From positions 49,440-113,439 of the forward strand of contig JANQBS010000128.1 of the NCBI GenBank assembly GCA_033085395.1: DNA of 64,000 nt, written 5' to 3'. The number at the start of each line of letters is the position of its first letter. Positions within the stretch are counted from its first letter, which is position 1. The position numbers were made by a program, and so were the translations under genes. This document shows positions 1-10,938 of the stretch, piece by piece. The notes beneath the pieces were generated by a model. It did no database searches. It was not told the DNA's origin and saw nothing but the letters and a program-made list of their open reading frames with translations. This DNA is from Xanthoparmelia taractica. Taxonomy: Eukaryota > Ascomycota > Lecanoromycetes > Lecanorales > Parmeliaceae.

Positions 1-2195
1 CGTGGCGATTTTCTGTACCGATGACGAAGCGGTCTTGCAGCGTGCATTCTCATGTAGCTCTGTGATGATGGCGGGCTCGGAGGCCGCGACGGTGGTTGTT
101 GTTGTGGTGGTGATGTCGGGGAGGGCGATGCGGAAACCATCGTCGTGTAATGCGCACGCACAAGGGACGGCGTCCGGAGCGATATTGTGGAAGCGTTCAG
201 GGTGCTGCCACCCGACCGCTACGCCGCAGTTGTTGGGTAAGTGCAAGCGTTGCGGGTCCGCGAAGCTGAAGTCGAAGACCTTCATCGATATCTGGGTGCA
301 TTCGTCGCCCCCAGAACTGGCCGGACCCCAGACGAAGCACTTTTGGTATTGGAAATTTCGTGGATGGGCTTCTTGGTTTTCGGCCGTATGGGGGATTTGA
401 AGGCCACCCAGGGCGATCTCCTGGGTGGATGCGAACCGGTAAAGAGGACTGGACGGATGGGTGCCGCCCATGTGCTGATCCAGGGATGTGATGCGCTTCC
501 CTTGGACTAGGCGGTAAGATCCCGGTATTGCACCTGTACTTATACCTTCTGCGGTAGTAGAGACGCTGTCCGAGCCGTTTTGGCTATATGCTCGGCAAGG
601 CTCATAATACGCTTCTGGGATATCGTAGATGTAAAGCTCGGATATCAGTTTCTCCAAATTTGTCGTCTGCCAAACAATGGCGGCTCGAATGCTCCCATCT
701 TTGATGATGGCAGGGGCGACTGCGATATTTTTGTAAACCGAGTTTGGTCGAGGGCAGGACAGAAGCGCTATGTCTGTGTAGTAGTAGTGAACACTGCTTC
801 CGGAATCGTTTGATTGTAAATTCGACTGCGAGTAGCTGTCGTATTGAGATGACTTTTCCAGAGGGGCAACTCCCATTACAATGTATATATTGCCGGTTGT
901 GGTCTGCTCGGCCAGGAAGCGAGGCTCAGTGTGTTTGCGGAGACCTTCTGAGCAACAAACTTGGTGAAGCTGTGACATTTTAGTACTTCAATGCCAAAAG
1001 TCTAGTGGAGGATGAGCGTTGCACTTACACCTCCGTTTGGCGGAAAAGGTGCCAGGATGTTCCAATACAGGTCACCAATTGGCGGACGTTCGGGAAGCCT
1101 ATCGAGTCCCTGGGTTGCAAATTTGTCGTTTGATAAGCCAGGTACTTTCTCCAAAGACTCCAATGACTTTAACGAGTAAATGGTATCGGAGTTCGAGAAG
1201 GCGTCACGGACAGTTACCGAGTAGAACCCCGTAGCATCTCCAATCTCTATCTGCAGTACCCAGGCGTTGAGGGGTCTGATTTCCGTGACACCTGTAATAC
1301 GCAACGCACCCTGGCCTTCAACGTTGTGGACAGCACCAGCGTACCAGGGCAGTTCCGCCAAATCAAAACGATAGATGACCAAAGTACTCTGCGGTCGATT
1401 CGCCTTATCTTGGGCGGAGTCTCGGAGTTGGAAAGTTAGCCACCCATTTTGAGTACCCGTCCTCGAAGCAGCAACAAGCGCGGGGATCGTCTGTGTTGAT
1501 GATGGCGATGGTATTGTAAAGTCTAGATTTCGCGTTCGGAACTGCGTACGCCAGGCGTCTGGGTGCTGGGAGGTTGAAGGTAGAGCGCTGTCACGGTCCA
1601 ACTTCTTCAAAAGATCTTGATGGCTACATTTGCCACTGGGCGATCCAACAGATGGTGACCTTTCCTTATTTACGCCGAGCACTGAGGATAACACCCAAGT
1701 ATTGGACAGAATGTTAGTCCGCCAATCCTTGCAAGTGTGCCTGGCAGCATCGAGCGCTGGAGGTGACAGGTAAGATAGTATCAGATCTGATATTTCTGGA
1801 GGCAAGTTGAATATAGAAACACTAGTGCCGATCAGGAGTTTGTCTCCGTGAGCTTCCGCATTACAGTGATGGGCACCGCTTGCGCAGTCACTTTCAGCAG
1901 AGTTTCCATTGGCTGAGGCGTTGTTCACTTGACATTGGGCATCGTGCCCAAAGCGGTTAGCATGGCAGGGGCAGGCATCAGGGCAACTATTAGAATGAAC
2001 GGGTCGGGCATGTATTAGGTCTTCCCGGTCCACTTGACACGGCTCTGAGATATATTCGTCGACCGAGGCGGGAAAGCAAGGGTGAAAGGCGTCCTTTAGA
2101 GGAGAGAAAGTGGTGCCAGTCTGGCTTTGGTCTGCAGGGTCGAATAACCTCAGCCTGCTCTGCACCCCGGAAATGCGTACTCCCCGCCGCCGCAT
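1..2195 (-). CDS. F-box protein, 3' end outside the window
   Basis: Probable substrate-recognition subunit of an SCF ubiquitin ligase. Exon 1 is 2195-1029 (389 codons) from ATG. A 59-nt intron (1028-970) has a GTAAGT donor and ends in CAG. Exon 2 (969-1) stays open to the window edge, so at least 712 residues are encoded. The F-box lies at about residues 129-160, with LPPEISDLILSYL followed by ARHTCKDWR. Residues 60-115 are Cys/His-rich with no pattern I recognise. The C-terminal part is a beta-rich-looking region of unknown family, with a Thr tract near the window edge. A further GTAAGT donor at 2239 suggests an intron in the 5' leader, but the upstream ATG near 2259 does not splice in frame to this exon, so I keep the ATG at 2195. 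The F-box call is firm; targets are unknown. Confidence 0.72.
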
Positions 2196-3047
2196 TACTG
2201 CAAGTCTATCCTTTGAGAAAATAAGAGAAGATCACTTACCAAAAACACTGATAATTCATGTGGGAGTTTTCCATTGGGGACTACGCGGTCGGGTATAAAT
2301 TCAGCCTAGGCTGCAGCCGTTAAAGCTGAACAAGGCTACAGGCACTGCCTTTCATACGTCTCCTACTCCTACTTCTACCTGTTTCAGCGTGATAGAAGAT
2401 GAAAATTAGCGCAGCCTTCAAGGACTGCAGGTTGCCGAAGAAGGATGTTTGTTGGCGCAGAATTGGGTACTTCGTAGCTACCTTACCTTTTAGTAGTAGA
2501 AGTAAGCTGTAAGTTAATAAGATGCCACGATGGGGTCCCCATTCCCAGGTCCCCAAGTCCCAAGCGGAAGGTGAGTGGGGTCAAGATGCAAGCGAGCCAA
2601 GAGGTTTCCAAAAGAGAGAGCCCAGCTGCAGGCAGTCATCACTTTAATTTTGAATCTTGAGGTAAAATTATGGGAAATATTATGGACATCTGAATCGAAG
2701 AATAATAAATATGTTGATACCGGGTTTACCTTTACTTCGTAGCTGGGACAAGTTGTAAAAATTGGGATTCGGGTTTGGTGGATATTTGGGGATATTTGGG
2801 GCTTGGGGCAATCGGGATTATCTTTTTACTTTTACTTCTAGCCTCCACCAAGCTCCAAGCGACCAGGACTGGTACACGTACCTTACTTTGTACAAAGTAC
2901 AAAGTAGTCTGGTTGGGAACCCCACTTTTAGCTCAAATGGATGAGAGAAAAAAGGCTCAAAAGGTTGATCGCCCCTATGAAGAACCATGGTCGATCATGG
3001 CTGTAAGCAGTAATCACTCAATGTGATAGCGCTAAGTATGTCACCCT

Positions 3048-3074
3048 AAGAAAGAAAGAAAGAAAGAAAGAAAA
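3048..3074. repeat. (AAAG)n microsatellite
   Basis: About six tandem AAAG units in non-coding DNA. Confidence 0.9.
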
Positions 3075-3894
3075 GAGTTCGCTTCAAAGTCAATAGAAAA
3101 CGCTACAATTTGAACCAGTCGTTGATTTTGCACTACTACTTTAGGCAAAACGCTCACGTTTTACGTAGCATGGCAATTGTGGACTCTTCGGCAAAAGCTG
3201 CTCAACGTGAACCTTTAAGAAAAGCCATCAGAATTCAGAAGAAACGTGTACTACTGCTTTAAGGCCGAGAGTTTCAACGAGCTATCCCGCGTTGCTGGCA
3301 CTCTGAAATGCATGCTGACGACACCTCACAGATGGCAGTCTGTGGCAGGCGCCAAGTGTGGGTGCCCGCATGCACCTCGATGAAAGAGGATGGGGAAGCT
3401 TGCATAATGCTTGGCACTCCTTTTAGATCGTCGGGTTCATTCCAAGTGGACCGTGTGCGCTTAATCAATGGCCCCAGTAAATGCTGTAAAAGCAGAAAAG
3501 TACTTATCATATCTACCTTATGGCGGCTTAACACTCAGTCCCATTAAAGGACATGCGAGTAAACATCTCTACTACTCATGAATACCCAGCCGAATAGGTA
3601 CCAAGTATATAATAGACTGGGAAAGGGTCAAGAAGAAAAAGAGGAAATGCTTCTTGGCAGGACGGAATACCTTATGCCCGCTCCGTTTGGGGGGGAGGGG
3701 GGGGTCCTCTCTCAAGCGTTAGCTAACCTTTGTTCACTTGCAGAATAATGCAGAAATTATGCATGCTTGCCCCTCCCAACTCAGTAGAAGTACAGTAGCG
3801 TGAACCAGCCCGAGGGCTTGGATTAGCTTCCCTTTTAGCGCCCTCCGCCAAAATCTATCTCGTCTCAAACATCCCCCGACCCCACGACCCTCTC

Positions 3895-3936
3895 TGTCGC
3901 CAAAACATTACTTCTTTTCTCTCTCTCTTACTTGCT
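3895..3936 (+). promoter_or_regulatory. Pyrimidine-rich promoter/leader tract
   Basis: A CT-rich run including CTCTCTCTC lies about 270-300 bp upstream of the ATG at 4202. CT-rich tracts near transcription start points are common in filamentous fungi. The assignment is inferred from position and composition only. Confidence 0.4.
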
Positions 3937-4201
3937 CCATCAACTTCAGCAGTATCACCAGACCTGATCCGTCTCGTCTTCTTTCACAAGCCACCGCCAT
4001 CACCCCGGCTATTACTTTTCCCGTCAACATACTTGGCACATCCCATCCGTCAAGTACAGGGAGTAAATAAGAACTCCGTCATCGGCGGAATTCAAGATCC
4101 TTGACAATCATTACCACTTTTCAATAATCCTTCCGCCTCTTGATTGAACATTGCATTACCAGAGTATCTCACCTTTCAACCGATTACAACTGTCGACGAA
4201 T

Positions 4202-5428
4202 ATGAGTTCCTCAGGCCAAGCCGGTTCGGGAGGACGTGAGGACAAACCTCGAGGGTTGGCCAAATTCATGAGAAGGGCTAGCTTGGTCTTGAAGAGGGAC
4301 AAGTCTAAGAGGCAGTCCGTCTCAAGCCCCTCCCAACTTACGCCTGCGAGCGAATCGGCCGTGCCAACACAGCCGAGCTCCAATCCGACCACGAGGTGAG
4401 CGGTTCTCTAAACTTGCTCTCACTGAGTTTCAGAAAATCGTCTAACTTGCTGCAGCCCTCCTGCCGGAGCACCAGTAGCTACAAGAACCAAGGCCGATAC
4501 TACGCCAACTCTATCAGTCCCTGCTGGCATCTCACAGATCATCAAAGAAAACCGGCCCATTCCCGCTGCCAGCAAACCCAAAACCGCCATGACGGCCAAG
4601 GAGAGCTATACAATCCAAGAAGAGAAGGCCCGTACTCTCTTTGCCAAATATGGAATGACATTGGAGCCTGGAGAGTGGACTGTACCCGCCACGGCAGGCG
4701 TGCCTAGAGTGGAGAAGCAGGTTCGCATGAGGATCCATCGTAACTGCCACCGCTGTCAGACGACATTCGGCCCCGACAGAGTCTGCAGCCATTGTCAGCA
4801 CACTCGTTGCAAGAAATGTCCTCAATTTCCTGGCTCCAGGTCCAAGGCTTCCAAGGGCAAAAGACCTGCCGTTGGGGGAGTCGCCGCCGATGACGGGCTG
4901 GACAAGAAGACTGATGGTCTCACCATGGCACACCGCGCAACTGGGAAAGAGATGACAAGAAGAGCGCCGACGCAGCGTGTGCGTAGGACATGCCATCAGT
5001 GCGAGACGGTCTTCCAGGGCAAGGCTACCCAATGCGAGAATTGCAAGCACTTGCGTTGCCCCAAGTGCCCACGTGACCCGTATGTTAACAAGACAATTCC
5101 ACGCATCGAAATGTCATAGCTAACGCTTTCCAGACCCAAGTCCGATAAATATTCCGCCGGCTATCCAGGCGACACCGAGGAGACTTTTCCCTTGGCCAAA
5201 AGAGAACTGAAGAGCATACGAACCCACGTGAGATGGAATTGCGAGAAGTGCGACCGACTGTTCAAGGACACGGAGACAATCTGCGGTAATTGCGGCCACG
5301 AGAAGTGTGACGACTGTCCCCGTCAGCCTGCCCAAAAAGCCAAACGAACTCCGGACGAGGATGCTGTCAAGAGTGTGGAAGAGAGAATGAAAAGGCTGGA
5401 TGTTTCCCCCCAGGCATCGGCTGCTTGA
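4202..5428 (+). CDS. Cys-rich zinc-binding protein with three six-Cys repeats
   Basis: Unknown function. Three exons: 4202-4395, 4456-5079 and 5134-5428, with introns GTGAGC...CTGCAG and GTATGT...TTCCAG, giving 370 residues. The start is the ATG in the context AATATGAGTT. Residues 15-45 are basic and Ser-rich. The remainder carries three copies of a motif C-x2-C-x(9-10)-C-x2-C-x4-C-x2-C: the first begins CHRCQTTF, the second CHQCETVF, the third CEKCDRLF. Each copy is followed by Pro, and copies 1 and 2 share the spacing of a compact zinc-binding fold. I know of similar uncharacterised fungal proteins but cannot name a family. Zinc binding is inferred from the cysteines. The C-terminal tail is charged and probably helical. 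Confidence 0.8.
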
Positions 5429-7772
5429 CGGGCATGCGATTGACGATATTTTTCTTTACGACTACGGTGCTGTAATATTTGTTGCTTGCCTTCTTTTGAC
5501 GCTCAACGACACGGGTACGCGCGACTTTGCTTACGATAGCGGCCCAGATTCTCGGTTTACCTTTTGCCCTGGCGCTTCTGCCCTCCACTCCAGCCCTGGG
5601 TTGGACTCGCTTCGGCAGCATGACTTGAATTAGTTTTTCATAGCCAGATAGCTATACATAGCTATATTATGACATGTACGAACCCCCTTATCATGAGATA
5701 GCGGCCTTGGTCTTTGCATTGTTACTTTACGACTATTCTCCTCTCTTGATTCTCCCTGTGGCGTCGCCACAAGACAAACAGGTCGGTTGTCAGATAATGT
5801 CGCGTCGTCTTGCTATGGTGAGAGCCATCAGCCTAGCCTTAAAAGCAGGCTATCAACTCGAGACGGTGTCTACTTCATAGACACACTTTGAGCGTATGTT
5901 TTGACTTTCGGATTGCGGGTCGCACGAGGCTCAAGCCACGAAAGCAACAAAAACCATCACTTTGGACTCTGGACCCTTGACCCTTGAACCAGCTCCACAA
6001 TGTCCTTTTCCAAAGTCAAAAAGATGTGATACATAGTGGGACGACCTTGCACCGATTAGTCAGTATTGCCCTTTCTTTTTTCCCCCCTCCCGTTATTGAG
6101 ATTGAGAGTTTGGCGGATTTTGAGACGATCTGGGGCCGATATTGGGTGAGACCCCGGGAATCAGACGATTCCCACGCATCTGGCTCATGGCAGCAGGAAT
6201 CTTCCGGGGATTGCCCCTACCACTTTTACCCTTGGCATTTGGACGATGCGGCTCGGTAGCTACGGGCCGAGGGAGAACGGCTCGCTGGGGGAGACGGGGG
6301 GGGAAGATTTATTGTTCCTATTTCATTCATATGTATTCTTCTTGCTATTATTGTCATCTTTCTCATCATCGTCATCATCTTTGAATCATTGTTACGAAAA
6401 ACACTACTGTATCTTTTAATTTTTCACCATTAAAATACCATTTACTCTAGACCCTTTTGCATTTCAAAAGCTGGGGAACAGTATCCCCCCGTATCAAACT
6501 AATCATATGGTAACCTGGGGGGCATGAGAAGCGAGGCTAGCGAGATTGGATATCAGGACTGTTCAATCAAATTTACGTCAGAGAAGCGTGGCACACAATG
6601 CATGATAATAATTGCGCCCCGGCTTCGGACATGTGCATATGCCAAGCCACGATCTTTGTGCAGCAAAAAACAAACTATTCGGGCCAAAAGGGGGGCCGAG
6701 AATTTGGGGGGGGAAGGGCGAGGAGGCATTATTATGTCAGAGTACTTTCGAAGGATGGAAAAGATAAAGCGATATGCTTTTTGAAATCGGTGACCCGCTT
6801 GGCCGGGATTTTTACATCCGTCTGACCGCGCTGTTGGGAATGCAATGTCGCATGACATTTTGAACCCACTGGACAGGAACAGACAGAACCCATGATGCGC
6901 TGGCCATGCAGCTTCGGCCACGCATAACGCATAACGCATGATGCACGAGGGGGGTACTTTTTAAAAAGAGAAGTACCTGTAAAAGTACCTGTACCGTACT
7001 TTTTCAGTTCTAACTTCTAAAAGACCATGTACCTATGTACCTTAGCTTTTTCCCTAACAATTCTCGACGGGGAAAATAACAACATGGACTACGTCAGACA
7101 ACCACCCCAATGACATCTGCGGCTAAAGAGCCTGGCACAACTGGGTTGGGTGTGAATCTTCAACTCTTCTCATCCCAGGCTATTAACTTCTATTTCGTAG
7201 CCTCTTTGCTCTTTAAAACCTCCCTTCGTTGGACAATTGACGTCACCCACCCCGCCAATCCTTTCCCTTCGACAGTCGGGTCGACTTCTCTACCACGCGC
7301 TTCCCAGCAATGGATTTAAGTATTTTTCATAGACGAACAAAAAAAGCCCTTACCCTAAATAAACAACCATCATCATTTTATTATTGACTCGGGTGGCAGC
7401 AATCCTTTCCAGTTTAGGCAAGCAGTGCGAACTTTTAACCTGCCTACGCCTCTCTACCTTACTCATCGCGACACATTCATGACCAGTTCTGAATGGATGC
7501 CTCCTGCGCTCAGTCAGGCCTTGATAGAGTCATAGACTCAAGCCACCTATCACAATCCACCCTACGAGTTGTGTGTGGCAATGGTCCACTGGATCAGCCC
7601 TGCAGTGCGTGGTGCTGCTATCGATTGCAGACGAGTGAAACGAGCTACATCCCGGAAGCCCAAAGGCAGACTCAACCACTCTTTCGCCTATATCGTCAAA
7701 ATTGAATGCGCCACAGGTGATCCTCCACATACCCGACTCTCTTGCTGAACCCTTGCGCTAATCTCGCTTCTC

Positions 7773-8034
7773 ATGCCAGAGGCTGCTGACCCGCCTCCGA
7801 CTCGGGCTTCCAACAGGTTTGTCCCGTCCTCGCCTGACCTGGCGTATCAGCGTTCGTCACAAAACGTCTCTGTGTAGCACACCTTATGCTACACATTCTG
7901 CGGCAGTACCTCAAGACTCGGAAAATGTCGTACACCTTCTACAGTGCTGACCCGGAGTTTTGCGTTGGCGACAGTGCCCATTTGATGACAGCCTAGGTGA
8001 CAAATTACCAGAAGCCACAAATCCTCTATGAAAC
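7773..8034 (+). pseudogene. Coding-like relic, family unknown
   Basis: An ATG at 7773 opens a 34-codon Pro/Ser-rich frame (starting MPEAADPPPTRAS) that ends at TAG 7875. A shifted frame then reads on as protein-like sequence with one TGA, up to about 8034. The pattern of short protein-like pieces joined by stops and shifts suggests an old gene. No family is recognised, and chance cannot be excluded. Confidence 0.2.
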
Positions 8035-8798
8035 TCCAATATGGAGAGCGAGGCTACGTCTCAATGGCAATCCGCCCCCACCCTTGGTGGCTGAGATTAG
8101 TCGATCATTGCTCCAGAATGTCTATGGCCAAATTTCTCCCGTTTGTCTTGTCCAACGGTGTACGGAAGAGATGTCTACCACGCCGTCCTACACATCCTTT
8201 CCGCAACCTCGGACCCGAAATCATCCCTTTTCTGTCCATACGCGTGTGCTTTGGCTTAAGCCCAAAGTCAACGGAAAATGGGAGTCACAAAGTCCTAGGC
8301 GGCATTTAGCCGCTGTCTGTCCACATCCTGCCTGTCACGGTCTCTTTACCCCTATTTGGACGGAGGCTTTCTCATTGGACATGGGTTCTCTCAATAGTCC
8401 AATGGTCATCCAACAGCCCAATGAAATGGCTTGAAACTTCCCTTGATACACGTCGGCACAAAGATCTAGACAAAAGTTGCGTTACAAAAGCGGGAGAAGA
8501 ATGTAATGGCTGGATGGGATAGGAGCTCCTTGTAATCTCAAGCCATGGTGTGATCATTTCTTGATTACCAGAGATAGATTGTTGCGTGAAGATATCCCTT
8601 TAGGGCTTGCTGCATCGGCATTTTGCTTCCGCTCGTGTAAGCTATGTCTGGTCACCATCATGTGGGGCACTATCTCGGTTCTCGTCACTCACAGCAAGGT
8701 TTAAGGCGTATCCTTTTGAGCATGATACCTTTTGGGAGATCTTGTAACGGCAACAGAAGGGCCTGCAAGCGCCATTCTAAAGCTGCCTCGACCAACCG

Positions 8799-8888
8799 TA
8801 TCCCATGGGCTGGCGCCTATGGTGTACGTTTGCTTGGCATCCCCCACCAAAAAGTAGGGAAACGTACACCCTGCCAGCCCATGGGATA
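8799..8888. repeat. Imperfect 90-bp inverted repeat (hairpin)
   Basis: Two perfect arm pairs are visible. 8799-8814 is the reverse complement of 8873-8888 (16 bp, containing CCCATGGG). 8821-8831 is the reverse complement of 8860-8870 (11 bp, GGTGTACGTTT). An internal loop of 6 and 2 nt separates them, and the terminal loop is 28 nt. No flanking direct repeats are obvious. Confidence 0.85.
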
Positions 8889-10938
8889 GGCGTCACCCCA
8901 AACCTTTGCAATAGCATCGGTACCAGCTAACCCCGATGTATCGGCTTTGCAGAACTAGCCCGAATCTTCTACTGATGTCTGGCTCCACGGCACAAAGACA
9001 ATTTTTGGCCGTCTACATTGACCTCTGACCATCTCGATCGGCCTCGATGCTCGAATGTCAAAGGCGCTGAAACTACACAAAGTGTCACACAGGGCTTATC
9101 AAGTTTCCAGAGTTTTTACGACCACTACCGCAGCCAGCACAGTTCGGTGACTCCCACAGGCCTTGCAGGCAGTCCTAAGGAAGGCTGGCCTTAGGCGGAG
9201 TCATGGTCTGCTACGCTTACACGACCAGCTCTCTACTCTAAAAAGACCTCTGGTATAACCCACTTTGGTTTGCGGTCGACTCTCGTCCTACGGGAATCTA
9301 CTTGCGAAAAACTGTTCTTGGGCCGCGGCGGTGCGTACAGTATGCTCCTGTGAAGGTTCCACCTCAAATGCAACGATCCATGTGTTCTTTGCCTAATCCT
9401 CCAGCATACGACCTCTGAACTAAAGCATATCATGACTAGGAAAACACCGTCTGGATCTCGCCCAAGTCTGATATGGAATTGGTCATTGCAGGCCTCATTT
9501 TCCCAAGTGCGCTCGCCTCGCCCTCAGCCACGAGAATTTTTGAAAAGGTATGCTCTATCGACACCCGATGGAACAAAGGCAAGTACGTACTCACAGCAAA
9601 TGGAAACACTAACACGGCTGTAAGAGATAAAAAGGCTTCCAACAGCTTAGGCAGCGACATCAGCGTCGTGCAGGGTGACAAGCGTGACCATCACGCCCTG
9701 CCAACCACAGCCCTGCCTACCAACGACAACAGCCGGAGACACAGAGCCTCGGAGCGCGCATGGCTGGACGCTCTGACGCTCCTCGTACGATCTACTGGAT
9801 AGATGAAACCCAAACGGCACGTAGTGGCTCCACCCTAACCACTGCTCTCCCACATCTCTGCATGGCTCTCCACGTCGGACAATTCCACCATAGGCAATTG
9901 CACAAGAAGCGGGGAGAAGTATTGGATACGGAATACCGAAACTATATCGTTCCACCTCGATGCCATCTCCTGCGTCCGTGTATTCGATCGGCGCTATCTT
10001 GGGGAGAGAGGAGCTTGCAGATGCGCTCCCTGGTTAGAGCTCTAGTCGAAAAATAGGAAGGATTATATCTTTGTGTGCTGGTTTCGGTATTACGGATTTG
10101 TCTTTTTTCTTTCTTTCTCCGTATCCTGTGAATATAAACGTCCTCTCACATCACCTCCATCTCCCATCCCCCAGCATCTCCTGCAGCTGACCTCGGGTTT
10201 CGATGCCGGGTAAAGGAGCTCTATCTGAAAAGGACTGGCGGGCAAGTATGTTGATAGTGAACTATTGATGCACCTGGGGTTGTAGATAGCGAGTATATCT
10301 TCGGGTTAACGTCCGTAAAATCGGAGGTTTCTTCGACGGCTGATTGATTAATGAAAAGGCGTGAGTGCAACCCCCACGCGATCACCTAGCCCTAGATCAG
10401 CACTAAGCTGCTATACCTGGGCTAGCTCAGGGTTAGGGTAAGGCTAGGTGTGCACGTGAGCAGTTTGACTTGGCGTGGGGCTTGGACCCTTCCTGTGCAG
10501 CACGCTAAATTAGCGCCGTCAATGGAATCAGGCTTACCCATAGCCCATTACAAGTCTGAGGTACTCGGACAAGTTGAGATGTAGTTCTATTGGATTATGG
10601 ATCTGGTTTGCTTCTTGAGATATCATATATCTTGACTGGTTTCCGATCCGTCACAAAAATGAAGCTTTGGACAGGATTAAGAAATCATGTCGAGCGATGG
10701 AGGCACAGCCCGCCGACGGGGCTGTCAGCTCTTCAGGCAATCACGAAGCTAGCTCTTACCGACCTTCAGCCTTGATGAATTCATTGGCTCTGCTTCCTTG
10801 AAGATGAGACCTGCAGACTCCCTTTTGGCTGATGCCCCACATCGCCAAAGGAGGGGTCATAGCAGCCTTGGAGCCTGTACATAAGATGCAGCGCAGCGCC
10901 CAAACCCCTCTTCCTCACCATCATCACGCCCTGGCACC

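Larger units (their letters stand above)
2241..4201. other. Intergenic region between F-box and zinc-protein genes
   Basis: No gene supported. Open frames here are short and lack fungal codon bias. It holds an (AAAG)n microsatellite at about 3048-3074, a G-run near 3689-3704 and a pyrimidine-rich stretch before the next gene. Confidence 0.6.
5429..10938. other. 5.5 kb gene-poor region
   Basis: No intact gene is supported. Frames are short and repeatedly interrupted. It contains a coding-like relic near 7773-8034, a long imperfect hairpin at 8799-8888, and a smaller inverted repeat near 10390-10455. A frame from 9473 (MELVIAGLIFPSALASP) has the feel of a fungal N-terminal domain but quickly loses coding character. 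Confidence 0.55.

Noticed and set aside
1786..1799. TATCAGATCTGATA palindrome, resembling a GATA/SreA-type site
   Set aside because: Lies inside F-box coding sequence and does not match the WGATAA core context expected of a SreA site.
9473..9802. Frame starting MELVIAGLIFPSALASP, reminiscent of HET-s-like or STAND N-terminal domains
   Set aside because: Resemblance covers only about 25 residues and then vanishes; too weak to call.
10428..10441. Telomere-like GGGTTAGGGT
   Set aside because: Only one and a half TTAGGG units, inside a larger imperfect inverted repeat; not an array.
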